This document shows, piece by piece, positions 8,661 to 17,024 of a stretch of 49,303 nucleotides of DNA. Location of the stretch: contig PQAH01000058.1 of assembly GCA_003105195.1 (NCBI GenBank), positions 1 through 49,303 of the forward strand, in the 5' to 3' direction. Position 1 is the stretch's first letter. Each line of letters opens with the position of its first letter. The DNA comes from Bradyrhizobiaceae bacterium. Lineage in GTDB: Bacteria; Pseudomonadota; Alphaproteobacteria; Rhizobiales; Xanthobacteraceae. The translations under genes were made by a program, and so were the position numbers. The notes beneath the pieces were generated by a model. It was given only the letters and a program-made list of their open reading frames with translations. It had not been told where the DNA came from and searched no databases.

Positions 8661-10913
8661 ATGGCCAAGCCTGTCTGGTCCGATTCTCAGATCATCAATC
8701 AGCTCGACAGTGGCTATCACTGGTCGGGCAGCAACTGGACCTACGGCTTTCCGACCAGCGCGAGCTGGTTCCCCTATTCGGAGAAGAACGGCTTCTCGGC
8801 CCTCGGCGCCGCGCAGCAGGCGGCGGCGACGCTTTCGATCAAGCTGTGGGACGACCTGATCGCGCCGGACTTCTCGCTCGCCGGCAACGGCGCGACCGCC
8901 ACCGTCAAGTTCTCCAACACCACGACCAACATCGGCTACGCGCACGCCTACTATCCGGGCGGCTGGTCCGGCGCCGGCTCGGTCTGGTTCAACTCGAACT
9001 ATGGCGCGAATTCCGGCACCAACAATCTGGTGACGCCGACGGTCGGCAACTGGGGCTTTACGACCTACGTTCACGAGATCGGCCACGCGCTCGGCCTCGA
9101 TCATCCGGGCGATTACAACGGCGGCTCGCCGACCTATGCGAACGATGCGCTCTATGCGCAGGATTCGCAGATGTACACCCTGATGTCGTACTTCGACGCC
9201 GACGAGACCGGCGCCGATTGGTACGCGAGCGACGGCCGCTGGTACTACGCCCAGACGCCGATGCTGCACGACGTCATGGCGATCCAGGCGATCTACGGCG
9301 CCGAGACCACGACGCGCACCGGCAACACGACCTACGGCTTCAACTCGAACGCCGACGTGTGGCTCTACGATTTCACCCAGAACCGCCATCCGGTGCTGAC
9401 GATCTACGATGCCGGCGGCGTCGACACGCTCGATCTCTCGGGCTGGAGCTATTCCTGCACGATCAACCTCGCGCCGGGCTCCTACTCCCACTGCGACATG
9501 ATGACCTACAATGTCGCGATCGCGGCCGGCACCTTCATCGAGAACGGCATCGGCGGCGGCGGCGCCGACGTGCTCAACGGCAACGACCTCGCCAACGTGC
9601 TGACGGGGCTTGCCGGGAACGACACGCTCAGCGGTGGCGCCGGGAACGACACGCTGTATGGCGGCGATGGTAACGACACGCTGTATGGCGGCGACGGTAA
9701 CGACACGCTTGAGGGCGGGCTCGGCAGTGATGTCCTTTTTGGTCAAGCTGGGGATGATGTTTTCGTGTTCTCAAGCCCCAGTCATGGGCCGGACGTAATC
9801 ATGGATTTCGGGGCTGGCGACCGCGTTGCTCTCAAGGGCAGCGGCTTTGGCGGGTTGACTCCGGGTTCCCTTGCTGGCGCAGGGGTGGAATTTGTTGCAG
9901 CGTCGGTGGCGAACTCCGCAGTGCCAACGTTGCTCCACGATGGGATCGATAGGCTCTATTGGGATGCTGACGGCACCGGTGGGCAGACGGCCGTCCTGCT
10001 TGCGACGGTTAGCGCAACCTTCGCTAACCAGATTGATCGAATCGATCTTGGCTGGAAGGTCGAGGCTGTCGGCGACTTCGACCACAACGGCTACAGTGAT
10101 ATTCTATGGCGCCATTCCACCAGCCATTATGCGGGCGCTTGGCTCATGGACGGCGCGGGTTTCATGGGCTGGCAGGGCTACGGGACGGTTGAGAGCTCGT
10201 GGGAGGCTGCTGGTGCGGGCGACTTCAACGGCGACGGCTCTGAAGACATGCTCTGGCGGACTCCCAACGGCATTACGGAAGTCTGGTTCATGGCGAACGG
10301 CAGTGTCTCCCACCGCTCTGTGCTGGGCAGCGCTGCATCGGAATGGAGGGTCGAGGCAATCGGCGATTTCAATGGCGACGGCACCGACGATATCTTTTGG
10401 GTCAACGCATTCACCCGCAGCGCGGGCGCTTGGCTGATAAACAACGGAGCGTTCGACTCCTACAGGCACTACGGTTCGTTTGCGTCCAGTTGGCAGGTCC
10501 ACGGTGCGACCGACTTCGACGGAAGCGGCACGGATGACATTCTCTTCTCGAATGCCAGCCTTGCGTCGCTCGGTGCTTGGATGTTGGGCGCTGGCGGTTC
10601 AGTGACATGGTCCTCGTTCGGATCGCTTACCCCCGGCTACTTAGTCGGAGCGATTGGCGACTATGACGGGGACGGCACCGCCGACGTCTTGGTGCGCGAT
10701 GCAGCTACTTCCCAACAAAAGATCCACTATATCTCGGCTGGTAGTACAGTGTCGCAAGTCACCCAACCGTCGTTGCCAACGAACTGGAATATCCTCGCGA
10801 ATGGCCAATTCCAGGCCGATCTGGGCGACGACATTCTGTGGCAGGATTCGCAGAGTGGTGCGATAGCGCTCGACTTCCGCGGCCTCATAGGATCAGACTT
10901 TCTGATCGTTTAG
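8661..10913 (+). CDS. Serralysin-like RTX zinc metalloprotease with C-terminal FG-GAP/VCBS-type repeats
   Basis: A 750-residue protein with a good ribosome site (GAAGG 5 nt before ATG). The catalytic domain has the HEIGHALGLDH zinc motif (residues 138-148) and the Met-turn LMSYFD (Met175) of M10B serralysins. RTX calcium-binding nonapeptides (GNDTLYGGD type) follow at about 315-370, then a beta-rich part (IMDFGAGDRVAL). From about 460 to 720 there are repeated FG-GAP/VCBS-like units such as VEAVGDFDHNGYSDILW and GDFNGDGTDDIFW, which can form a beta-propeller. There is no signal peptide, and the hydrophobic C-terminus (GSDFLIV) fits type I secretion. Base composition and codon choice change sharply near 9716: the catalytic part is very GC-rich and the C-terminal part much less so, which suggests a chimera made by recombination. 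Neighbours are polysaccharide genes, so the substrate is unknown. Confidence 0.93.
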   Translation: MAKPVWSDSQIINQLDSGYHWSGSNWTYGFPTSASWFPYSEKNGFSALGAAQQAAATLSIKLWDDLIAPDFSLAGNGATATVKFSNTTTNIGYAHAYYPGGWSGAGSVWFNSNYGANSGTNNLVTPTVGNWGFTTYVHEIGHALGLDHPGDYNGGSPTYANDALYAQDSQMYTLMSYFDADETGADWYASDGRWYYAQTPMLHDVMAIQAIYGAETTTRTGNTTYGFNSNADVWLYDFTQNRHPVLTIYDAGGVDTLDLSGWSYSCTINLAPGSYSHCDMMTYNVAIAAGTFIENGIGGGGADVLNGNDLANVLTGLAGNDTLSGGAGNDTLYGGDGNDTLYGGDGNDTLEGGLGSDVLFGQAGDDVFVFSSPSHGPDVIMDFGAGDRVALKGSGFGGLTPGSLAGAGVEFVAASVANSAVPTLLHDGIDRLYWDADGTGGQTAVLLATVSATFANQIDRIDLGWKVEAVGDFDHNGYSDILWRHSTSHYAGAWLMDGAGFMGWQGYGTVESSWEAAGAGDFNGDGSEDMLWRTPNGITEVWFMANGSVSHRSVLGSAASEWRVEAIGDFNGDGTDDIFWVNAFTRSAGAWLINNGAFDSYRHYGSFASSWQVHGATDFDGSGTDDILFSNASLASLGAWMLGAGGSVTWSSFGSLTPGYLVGAIGDYDGDGTADVLVRDAATSQQKIHYISAGSTVSQVTQPSLPTNWNILANGQFQADLGDDILWQDSQSGAIALDFRGLIGSDFLIV
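9602..9760 (+). repeat. Tandem RTX-coding repeats (27-bp units)
   Basis: Consecutive 27-bp units of the form AACGACACGCTGTATGGC plus GGCGATGGT encode GNDTLYGGD nonapeptides. The units near 9650-9712 are almost identical at the DNA level, more so than protein conservation requires, pointing to recent unit duplication. The compositional break of the host gene lies at the end of this array. Confidence 0.85.
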
Positions 10914-11809
10914 AACATCCGGATCCTCGCTGCGCTTGCGCAACCGCCGTTAGGGGTTGTACGGCCGTCGGGGCCTCCAGGATTGCAGGGGTGGGCGCCG
11001 ATCTAAGATCAACAAGTGGACGAATCCCAGACTATGCGACAATTGTGCTTTGATCCATCGCTACCTACGTAACTAGCTCTTCCGCTGCACAGTCTGGCTG
11101 CGTTTCCGACCCATCACTCGGCGACAGCGCAGGCTGCAGTGCGCTTGCACGAATTTGGTCGATGCCGAAATGCGAAAGGCCAAGCATCCCCTCAAATTGG
11201 GCCGGCGCGTCGTCCCCTTTCGAGGAGAGGTACACGTCGCCACGCCGCGGGCCGAGCTCCGAAAGATGGAGCAGGCTGACGATGTCCAGGGACGAGCCGG
11301 ACGAGCCGTTGGCCCGTGCCGGCTCGCGCGATCATGTGCTGCGTGTCGAGTCGCGCGCCATGTCCGCCTCGAGAGCGGACACCTCGGCCGGCGGGCCGTC
11401 GAGCGCGCGCACGCGATTGAGCCCGGCGCCACCATATAGGGTAGCCTGGATTCGACGAAATTGCGATCAGATCGGCCACTCACATGCCCCGTTCCGCAAG
11501 GGCCGCGAAGAACCTCGACGCGCTCGCCGAGCAGATGCTATAGGCCGTCGCTGGTTGGTTGTGCAGCGGAGGGACCTGTCGAATCCGACATGCGCCCGCG
11601 TCTGCGCGCAGCAATCATCATCGAGGGAGCGCATTGCGGCTCATCAGCGGCAGCCATTCGGGAGGGTGGGCGAGGGGCAATGCGATGCCGGCGAGGCGGC
11701 ATCCGGGTGACGCGTCGAGAGAGGAGTGCCTCGTGGCGCGGCGGCATCACGATTCGGAGTTCATGCACGGTCACGCGGTTGGGTTGTCGGCGGGCGTGCG
11801 GGGTCGGGC
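10914..11809. other. Gene-poor region containing decayed sequence
   Basis: About 900 bp between the protease and the GT4 gene. The only recognisable content is a broken copy of the transketolase 5' end (11202-11480). Just outside its start, on the plus strand, is a 19-codon open frame (ATG 11484, stop ending 11543) of no known kind. The rest (10914-11150 and 11545-11809) shows only short implausible frames. Composition is mixed, in keeping with decayed or recombined DNA. Confidence 0.6.
11202..11480 (-). pseudogene. Degenerate 5' fragment of a transketolase gene
   Basis: Read on the minus strand, this stretch follows the first ~280 bp of the transketolase at 5812-7749 (7470-7749). Shared runs include CCTTTCGAGGAGA, AGATGGAGCAGGCTGACGAT, GCGCGATCATGT and the start region ATCAGATCG(C/G)CCACT. 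Translated pieces line up in different frames: MADLIAISS against MGDLIGNVV at the start, then HMIARAGTG against YMIARAGSG, then GPRRGDVYLSSKGDDAP against DPRRGDVFFSSKGHDAP. Several small insertions and deletions break the frame, and the homology ends after the SSKG region, where an unrelated tail follows. It is therefore a truncated, frameshifted remnant and not a working gene. It marks an older duplicate of the capsule-sugar operon. Confidence 0.85.
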
Positions 11810-13021
11810 ATGACCCTCGGTGAGGGTCGGCCGCCCCGCGCCGAGGTGCTGTCGCGGTCCGGCGCGGATACGCAGGCTGCCCGCGCAGATCCGGAGGCGG
11901 GACCGCAAGCGGCGAATGGCCAACGACCTCTCCTGGTGTGGGACTGGGGCCGGCGCGGCGCCGGGCCCTTCATCACGCTGCAGCTGGTCCGACGATTGAT
12001 CGCGCAGGGGTACGGCGACCGCATTGTGCTCTCGCTGTCGGAGCAGAACGAGCTGATCGATGAGTTTCGCCGGCTCGGCCTGCCCATGTCCTCGGTCCAC
12101 ACCTTCGACGGCCGGCCTTCGCTCGCTCACCTGGCGCGCATCTCGCTTTCGCTCGTGCGCCCGTTCCGGGAGCAGCTCGCGCGCTATCGTCCGACGACCG
12201 TGCTCGTGCCCATGCTGTTCGGTGCGGCGATGCCGCTGGCGCCGTTCGCGCGCCGGGCGGCGGATCGCCTGATCTTCGTGGTGCACGACGTGCACCCGCA
12301 TCAGGGCGAGCGCACCTGGCTCGCCCAACTCGTCGCCCAGAGATACCTGCTGCGTCTCGCGGATACCCTGGTGACCATCTCCGGGGCGACGCGCGTGGAA
12401 CTCGTCAAATGGCGGCCGAGCGTCGCCTCGCGCGTCGTCGTGGAGCCGCTCGCCGGCCTCTATGACAAGCTCAGTGGCCCCCGCACTTTCCCGCAGGGAA
12501 GGCGGTTGCGTTTTCTCGTCCCGGGGCGCCAGGTCCGCTACAAGGGCTACGGCCGTCTCGCCCAGGCGCTGCGGCTGCTGGAGGGGGCGGATTTCGAGCT
12601 GACGGTGGTCGGCGATGGGCCCGAGCGCGCTCTCGTCGAAAAGACGTTCGGCGGATTGCCCAACGTGACGCTGCGCTCTGGCTGGGCGTCCGTCGGGGAG
12701 CATCGACGCCTGTTCGACGATCACGATGTGCTGGTGTGCCCGTATGACGAAGGCAGCCAATCGGGGCTGATCGGCGATGCGCTGGCGAGGTCGATGCCGA
12801 CTATCGTCACGCCGGTGGGAGCGCTGCCCGAGCAGATCGGCTTCGGAAGAGCCGGCTGGATCGCAGCCGACATGACCCCTCCTGCACTCGCCAAGCTGAT
12901 GACTGCGGTGGCGCGCGGCGAGGTCGACTACGCAACGTGCAGCAGCGGCTGCGGCACGATCCTCGATGAGGCGCGCGCGGCGAGCAATTGGCCGCGCACG
13001 CTGGGCCTTGCGCCGGTATAG
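11810..13021 (+). CDS. Glycosyltransferase family 4-like protein
   Basis: A 403-residue protein from ATG 11810 (an in-frame start at 11726 exists, but the extra residues look like random low-complexity sequence). It shows a two-lobed GT-B pattern: an N-terminal acceptor lobe with LLVWDWGRRGAGPFITLQLVR and FVVHDVHPHQGERTW, then the nucleotide-sugar lobe with FLVPGRQVRYKGYGRLAQAL, ELTVVGDGPERALVEK, and VCPYDEGSQSGLIGDALA followed by PTIVTPVGALPEQI. The usual E-x7-E of GT4 enzymes is altered to a Ser-rich EGSQSG motif, seen in some polysaccharide GT4 proteins. No membrane segment is visible. It probably adds a sugar to a lipid-linked chain on the inner membrane face. Donor and linkage cannot be inferred. 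The preceding region contains the decayed transketolase fragment, so it may be the first intact gene of its unit. Confidence 0.85.
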   Translation: MTLGEGRPPRAEVLSRSGADTQAARADPEAGPQAANGQRPLLVWDWGRRGAGPFITLQLVRRLIAQGYGDRIVLSLSEQNELIDEFRRLGLPMSSVHTFDGRPSLAHLARISLSLVRPFREQLARYRPTTVLVPMLFGAAMPLAPFARRAADRLIFVVHDVHPHQGERTWLAQLVAQRYLLRLADTLVTISGATRVELVKWRPSVASRVVVEPLAGLYDKLSGPRTFPQGRRLRFLVPGRQVRYKGYGRLAQALRLLEGADFELTVVGDGPERALVEKTFGGLPNVTLRSGWASVGEHRRLFDDHDVLVCPYDEGSQSGLIGDALARSMPTIVTPVGALPEQIGFGRAGWIAADMTPPALAKLMTAVARGEVDYATCSSGCGTILDEARAASNWPRTLGLAPV

Positions 13022-13142
13022 CTCGGATCGACGCTTTCGGCCGCCGCTCGGGCCTCATGCGCCCAGCGGGCTCCCGCCGGTGAGAGCCCGCGATCGCGAC
13101 GACGGCCGAGATCTCGCTCCGTTGCGCCTTCCTGCGCCGTTG

Positions 13143-14135
13143 TCATGCCTTCGGCACCAGCATCGCGTCGATCTCGCGCGCGATGCGCCGCGCCAGCACC
13201 GTGCGGCCATGCTGGTTGAGATGCTCGGTCGCGAGGTCCTCGGCGAAGAAGTCGCTAGATGGCAGCTCGGCCGAATAATCGCGCAGAGAGGCGACGGGCG
13301 CGAGCGCGGAGCGCACGCACTCGATATTCGCCGCGAGCGCCTCGGTGAATTGCTCTCCGACAAGCTCGCGACCGGTCTCCACATTGATCGGCGTCACATA
13401 GAGCAGGGGCACGGCGCCGACGAGCCGGCAGAGCTCGGTCGCGCCGACCAGGTCGACAAGCTTGCGATGATTCTCGGTCAACGGATGCGTGTAGTGGTAG
13501 ACGAAGATCTCGCGCTTTCGACGCTGCTTTTCGGTTCCGTTCTCTGGATCGGTTGCGATGACGCGGCGGAACGCGCCGATCGTATCCAGCTCGCTCAAGG
13601 GATACCTCACAGCCGTGCGCTCATAGCTTGCGTGCAGATCGTCGGACTTGCGCAAGTCCCAGAGCGGCGCGATGGGAAGGTCGGGATTCGACAACCAAGC
13701 CTCGAGGATCCCGAGTTCCTGGTGCATCTCCCAGGCCGGGTTCAAATCCCATTGTGGCGAGAAGGCACGCATGTTGACCGGCAGCACAACGAGGCGCGGC
13801 GGGTGCAGGCGCCGCACCACCCGCATCAAGGCGCGCATGAGCGTGGGATTGAGAGCGGTGCGGCTGGCGACGTGGCAGCGTCGAGCGGGGAGAGCCTCGC
13901 AGATCATGCGGCCGAGCGTTCGCGTGTCGGTATCGTGCTGCGACACGCGCTCCATCACGCTGTCGCCGAACACCAGCACCTCGGGCGGCGTCTCCTGCGA
14001 GAGCGCAGCTATGAGCTCGGTCAAGAGGGGAAAGGGCTGACCGTCCGAGCCGGGATGCACCACACCAGGACGCGCCGGGGCAGGTCCCGTGAGGCTTGCG
14101 CGCTCAGGAGAACCCGCCAATCGCGCCAAGAACAT
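13143..14135 (-). CDS. SGNH/GDSL-type hydrolase or acyl-esterase-like protein
   Basis: A 330-residue protein from ATG 14135, which has AAGG about 7 nt upstream. An in-frame TTG at 14150 is less likely. Block I appears as VLVFGDSVMERV with Ser59 as the candidate nucleophile. The C-terminal block V is EDLATEHLNQHGR with His305 as the candidate catalytic base. The HLN-x-x-G ending is common in SGNH enzymes that modify cell-surface sugars or teichoic acids, such as O-acetyl transfer or removal. No signal peptide or transmembrane helix is clear. It is transcribed leftward, divergent from the long operon beginning at 14318 and convergent with the GT4 gene. A role in polysaccharide O-acylation or deacylation is inferred from family and context. 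Confidence 0.72.
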   Translation of the reverse strand: MFLARLAGSPERASLTGPAPARPGVVHPGSDGQPFPLLTELIAALSQETPPEVLVFGDSVMERVSQHDTDTRTLGRMICEALPARRCHVASRTALNPTLMRALMRVVRRLHPPRLVVLPVNMRAFSPQWDLNPAWEMHQELGILEAWLSNPDLPIAPLWDLRKSDDLHASYERTAVRYPLSELDTIGAFRRVIATDPENGTEKQRRKREIFVYHYTHPLTENHRKLVDLVGATELCRLVGAVPLLYVTPINVETGRELVGEQFTEALAANIECVRSALAPVASLRDYSAELPSSDFFAEDLATEHLNQHGRTVLARRIAREIDAMLVPKA

Positions 14136-14317
14136 TGCCAACCTTCGCAAGACGGTTGCTTTCCTCGGCTGCTTTCTTTGCGCGCCAGAGCTCTAGGCCA
14201 ATGCGACAGTGGTATCAACCTGCGCCTTCGTGGGGTTGCCAGCGCAGGTTCTGCGGTTTATGCCGCTATAGCCTTGGCATCCGCCGGGCATCTATCCTAT
14301 TTTTTCCCGGGACGTGC

Positions 14318-16111
14318 ATGGCGGAACCATGGCTGAAGAGATTCGCACGTGAGGGCCTTGCCCGGATGGGCATCCGCAATCCACGCGCCTTATTGGGTGG
14401 GGCCGTGCGTCGGATCGCGCGGACCTCGCCGATTGCCAAGGTGATCGAAGGACGGGGAAGCCCGTCGCACCTGCCGGACTGGCGTGCCATCATCGCGACC
14501 GACCAAGCGTTGTGGCGGGAGGCTCTTGCCAAGATCGCGGCCGGACCGCGCATTCTGATGGCGAGTTCGATCGGTGGTCATCCGCAGTTCACAGTGCTGG
14601 AAAGCGCACTCAATGTGAGCCTCACGTTGCGGGGCGCGTGCGTGGACACGCTCCTGTGCGACGCTGCCGTGCCCGCTTGCCAACGCGCGAAGATTGCCGG
14701 CATCGCGCCGGCCGCGCTGGTGCGCGGCGAACTCGATCGCGTCTTTTGTGACGGTTGTATCGCGACCGGGGAACTGGTGTTCACGATTCCGGGCCTCGAG
14801 CGGCTTGCCACCTCGCGCTTCCTCACTGAGGCGGAGCGAGTTCGAGCGCAGGAAATTGCATCGACGGTGCCGGCCGACGCGATTGGCAGCTACGAGCTTG
14901 ATGGCGTTCCGATCGGCGAACACGCCAAGGCGGGGGCCCTGCGCTATTACGGGATCGGAGACCTCTCGCTCGAGCCGGATGGTGAGGGTGTATTGCGGCG
15001 ATATCTCGAGGCGTCGTTGCTGACCGCTTTTGCAGTACGTAACCTCCTCGCCGAGCGCACCTATGACACCGTGGTTACCAATCATGGCATTTACACGCCG
15101 CACGGCATCGTCAACACGGTGGCGCGCGCGAAGGGCATCCGGACCGCATGCTGGAATCTTGCGTATCGGAAGCAATGCGCGATCTTCAGCCATGGCGACA
15201 CTTATCATCATACGCTTTTGAACGAACCGACATCTGAGTGGGAGAGCTTTCCCTGGTCGGAGACGCACGAGGCCGACATCGTCGCCTATTTAAACAGCCG
15301 CCGCCACGGCAAGCGTGACTGGATCTGGTTCAACCGCGATGCCGACGAAGACATGGTAGGTTTCGCCCGGGCGACCGGCATCGACTGGTCGCGACCCGTG
15401 ATAGGCATGCTCACAAACGTGGTCTGGGACGCCCAGCTCCACTATCCGGCGAACGCGTTTCCGACCATGCTCGACTGGGTGCACGAGACTGTGCGCTACT
15501 TTGCGGGGCGTCCGGACCTGCAGCTATTGATCCGCGTGCATCCGGGCGAGCTCGCGCCGCCCGGCGGCAATACCGTGTCGCGTCAGCCCGCGGTCGAGGA
15601 GATCCGCAAGGCGTTTCCGGAGCTGCCGAAGAACATCTTCATCATCCCGCCCGAAAGCGGGATCTCGACCTACGCGGCCATGGGTCGGTGCGATTCCGTC
15701 ATCATCTACGGCACCAAGACCGGCGTCGAATTGACTAGCGTCGGCATCCCTGTGATCGTTGCCGGCGAGGCCTGGATCCGCAACAAGGGCCTCACACTCG
15801 ATGCGACCTCGGTCGAGCAGTATCGACAGATCCTAGGAACGCTGCCCCTTGGGCGGCGTATGGACGAGGCGACCGTCGCACGGGCGAGGCGCTACGCCTA
15901 TCACTTCTTCTTTCGCCGCATGATTCCGCTGCCCTTCCTCCAGCATCGGGCCGATCGCTGGCCGCCCTTCACGATCGAGGCGCCGGAGGGCCTGCGCGAG
16001 TTCCTTCCCGGGCGCCATCCGGGGCTCGACGCGCTGTGCGACGGGATTTTGAAGGGCTCGCCGTTTGTCTATCGGGCCGAGGAGTTCGGGCTGCATGATC
16101 AGGCCGAGTAG
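14318..16111 (+). CDS. Capsule polysaccharide biosynthesis protein, KpsC/KpsS-like (putative glycosyltransferase), copy B
   Basis: A 597-residue paralogue of the protein at 4133-5815. The start is the ATG at 14318 (MAEPWLKRF); upstream in-frame residues are not conserved in copy A. Shared motifs are LCDAAVPAC (about residue 112), FCDGC (about 142), FSHGDTYHHTL, WDAQLHYPANAF, LQLLIRVHPGE, IYGTKTGVELTSVGIPVIV (about 463), GEAWIRNKG and HHFFFRRMIPLP (about 528). Copy A has PACMMC where this copy has PACQRA, so one Cys pair is lost while FCDGC is kept. It opens the long rightward operon and overlaps the next gene by 17 bp. Its likely role is transfer of a sugar, perhaps an ulosonic acid, in making the lipid-linked polymer; donor specificity probably differs from copy A. 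Confidence 0.75.
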   Translation: MAEPWLKRFAREGLARMGIRNPRALLGGAVRRIARTSPIAKVIEGRGSPSHLPDWRAIIATDQALWREALAKIAAGPRILMASSIGGHPQFTVLESALNVSLTLRGACVDTLLCDAAVPACQRAKIAGIAPAALVRGELDRVFCDGCIATGELVFTIPGLERLATSRFLTEAERVRAQEIASTVPADAIGSYELDGVPIGEHAKAGALRYYGIGDLSLEPDGEGVLRRYLEASLLTAFAVRNLLAERTYDTVVTNHGIYTPHGIVNTVARAKGIRTACWNLAYRKQCAIFSHGDTYHHTLLNEPTSEWESFPWSETHEADIVAYLNSRRHGKRDWIWFNRDADEDMVGFARATGIDWSRPVIGMLTNVVWDAQLHYPANAFPTMLDWVHETVRYFAGRPDLQLLIRVHPGELAPPGGNTVSRQPAVEEIRKAFPELPKNIFIIPPESGISTYAAMGRCDSVIIYGTKTGVELTSVGIPVIVAGEAWIRNKGLTLDATSVEQYRQILGTLPLGRRMDEATVARARRYAYHFFFRRMIPLPFLQHRADRWPPFTIEAPEGLREFLPGRHPGLDALCDGILKGSPFVYRAEEFGLHDQAE

Positions 16112-17024
16112 CATCGTCTTCCGTGCCGGCCTTCTCGCGCGTCAGCTGTTCCAGTCGCGCGACATCGTCGCGAACGCGAAACAGGCGGCGGGAAGCATGA
16201 GCCTGATCGACCGCTACCTCGCGGGCGGTCGGGTGCCCTGGTCGCCCGGCTACTCGAAGTACAAGAATGTCATCATGCGCGAGGCATTGCGCGACTCCAC
16301 GATGATGGCGCGCTTTGCCGAGGGTCGGCCGCTGCCGGCGGGCTATGGCACGCACATCGACGAGCGCATTGTCGAATGTCCCTGGGCATTGGCCACGCTC
16401 GGCGTCGGGACATCGCGCGTGCTGGACGCTGGTTCTGTGCTGAACGCGCCGTTCCTGCTCGAGCAGCCGCAACTCAAGGGGCGTCCATTGGTGATCTATT
16501 CGCTCGAGATCGATCACCTGCAACTCGATCCGAATCTCTCCTACCTGCATGGCGACTTCCGCGAGCCGATCCTGCGCGACGAGATCTTCGAGGCGATCGT
16601 TTGCATCAGCACCCTCGAGCATGTGGGTATGTGGCCGATTCCAAAGCCGCCCGTCGCCGAGAACCTCGCCAAGCCCCAGCCGCAGAAGGATCTTACCGCC
16701 TACCGTGGCGCACTGGCGGTGTTCAGCCGGCTCTTGAAGCCGGGCGGCCGGCTTCTTCTCACGCTTCCCTTCGGCGTGCCGGAGGACCAGGACTGGCTGC
16801 AGATCTTCGATGCCGCCAAGATCGCCGACGTCAAGGCGGCCTTCGGGGGCGAGACGATCAGCGAGACCTATTATCGGCATTCGCTCCAGGGCTGGAATAC
16901 GTCCAGCGCCGAAGAATGCGCGCATCTGCGCTACTTCAACATCGTGAAGACGCCGCAGTTCGACGCGGACAAGGTGGCGGCCGCTCGCGCGGTCGTCTGC
17001 CTCGAGCTGAGGCGCCCGGCATGA
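16095..17024 (+). CDS. Class I SAM-dependent methyltransferase-like protein
   Basis: A 309-residue protein from ATG 16095, with GAGGAG about 10 nt upstream inside the end of the previous gene. The Rossmann-type SAM site is suggested by RVLDAGSVLNAPFLL, followed by an acidic LEIDHLQ strand, DFREPI, and IVCISTLEHVGM, which resembles the post-motif region of methyltransferases. KPGGRLLLTLPFG is a typical late motif. The glycine-rich loop is less canonical (DAGSVLN instead of DxGxGxG), so SAM binding is likely but not certain. It is coupled to both neighbours by overlaps: 17 bp upstream and ATGA downstream. In this operon it probably methylates a sugar of the polymer or caps the chain end. Chain capping is common in ABC-exported O-antigens and is inferred here. 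Confidence 0.75.
   Translation: MIRPSSIVFRAGLLARQLFQSRDIVANAKQAAGSMSLIDRYLAGGRVPWSPGYSKYKNVIMREALRDSTMMARFAEGRPLPAGYGTHIDERIVECPWALATLGVGTSRVLDAGSVLNAPFLLEQPQLKGRPLVIYSLEIDHLQLDPNLSYLHGDFREPILRDEIFEAIVCISTLEHVGMWPIPKPPVAENLAKPQPQKDLTAYRGALAVFSRLLKPGGRLLLTLPFGVPEDQDWLQIFDAAKIADVKAAFGGETISETYYRHSLQGWNTSSAEECAHLRYFNIVKTPQFDADKVAAARAVVCLELRRPA

Noticed and set aside
9602..9760. CRISPR-like tandem array
   Set aside because: Units are contiguous 27-bp coding repeats without spacers, encoding RTX nonapeptides.
11484..11543. Short plus-strand open frame divergent from the remnant's start
   Set aside because: Only 19 codons, no matching protein, and too short to call a gene.
11461..11823. Plus-strand open frame between the transketolase remnant and the GT4 gene
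   Set aside because: It starts inside the pseudogene, has an Arg-rich composition and overlaps the likely start of the GT4 gene.
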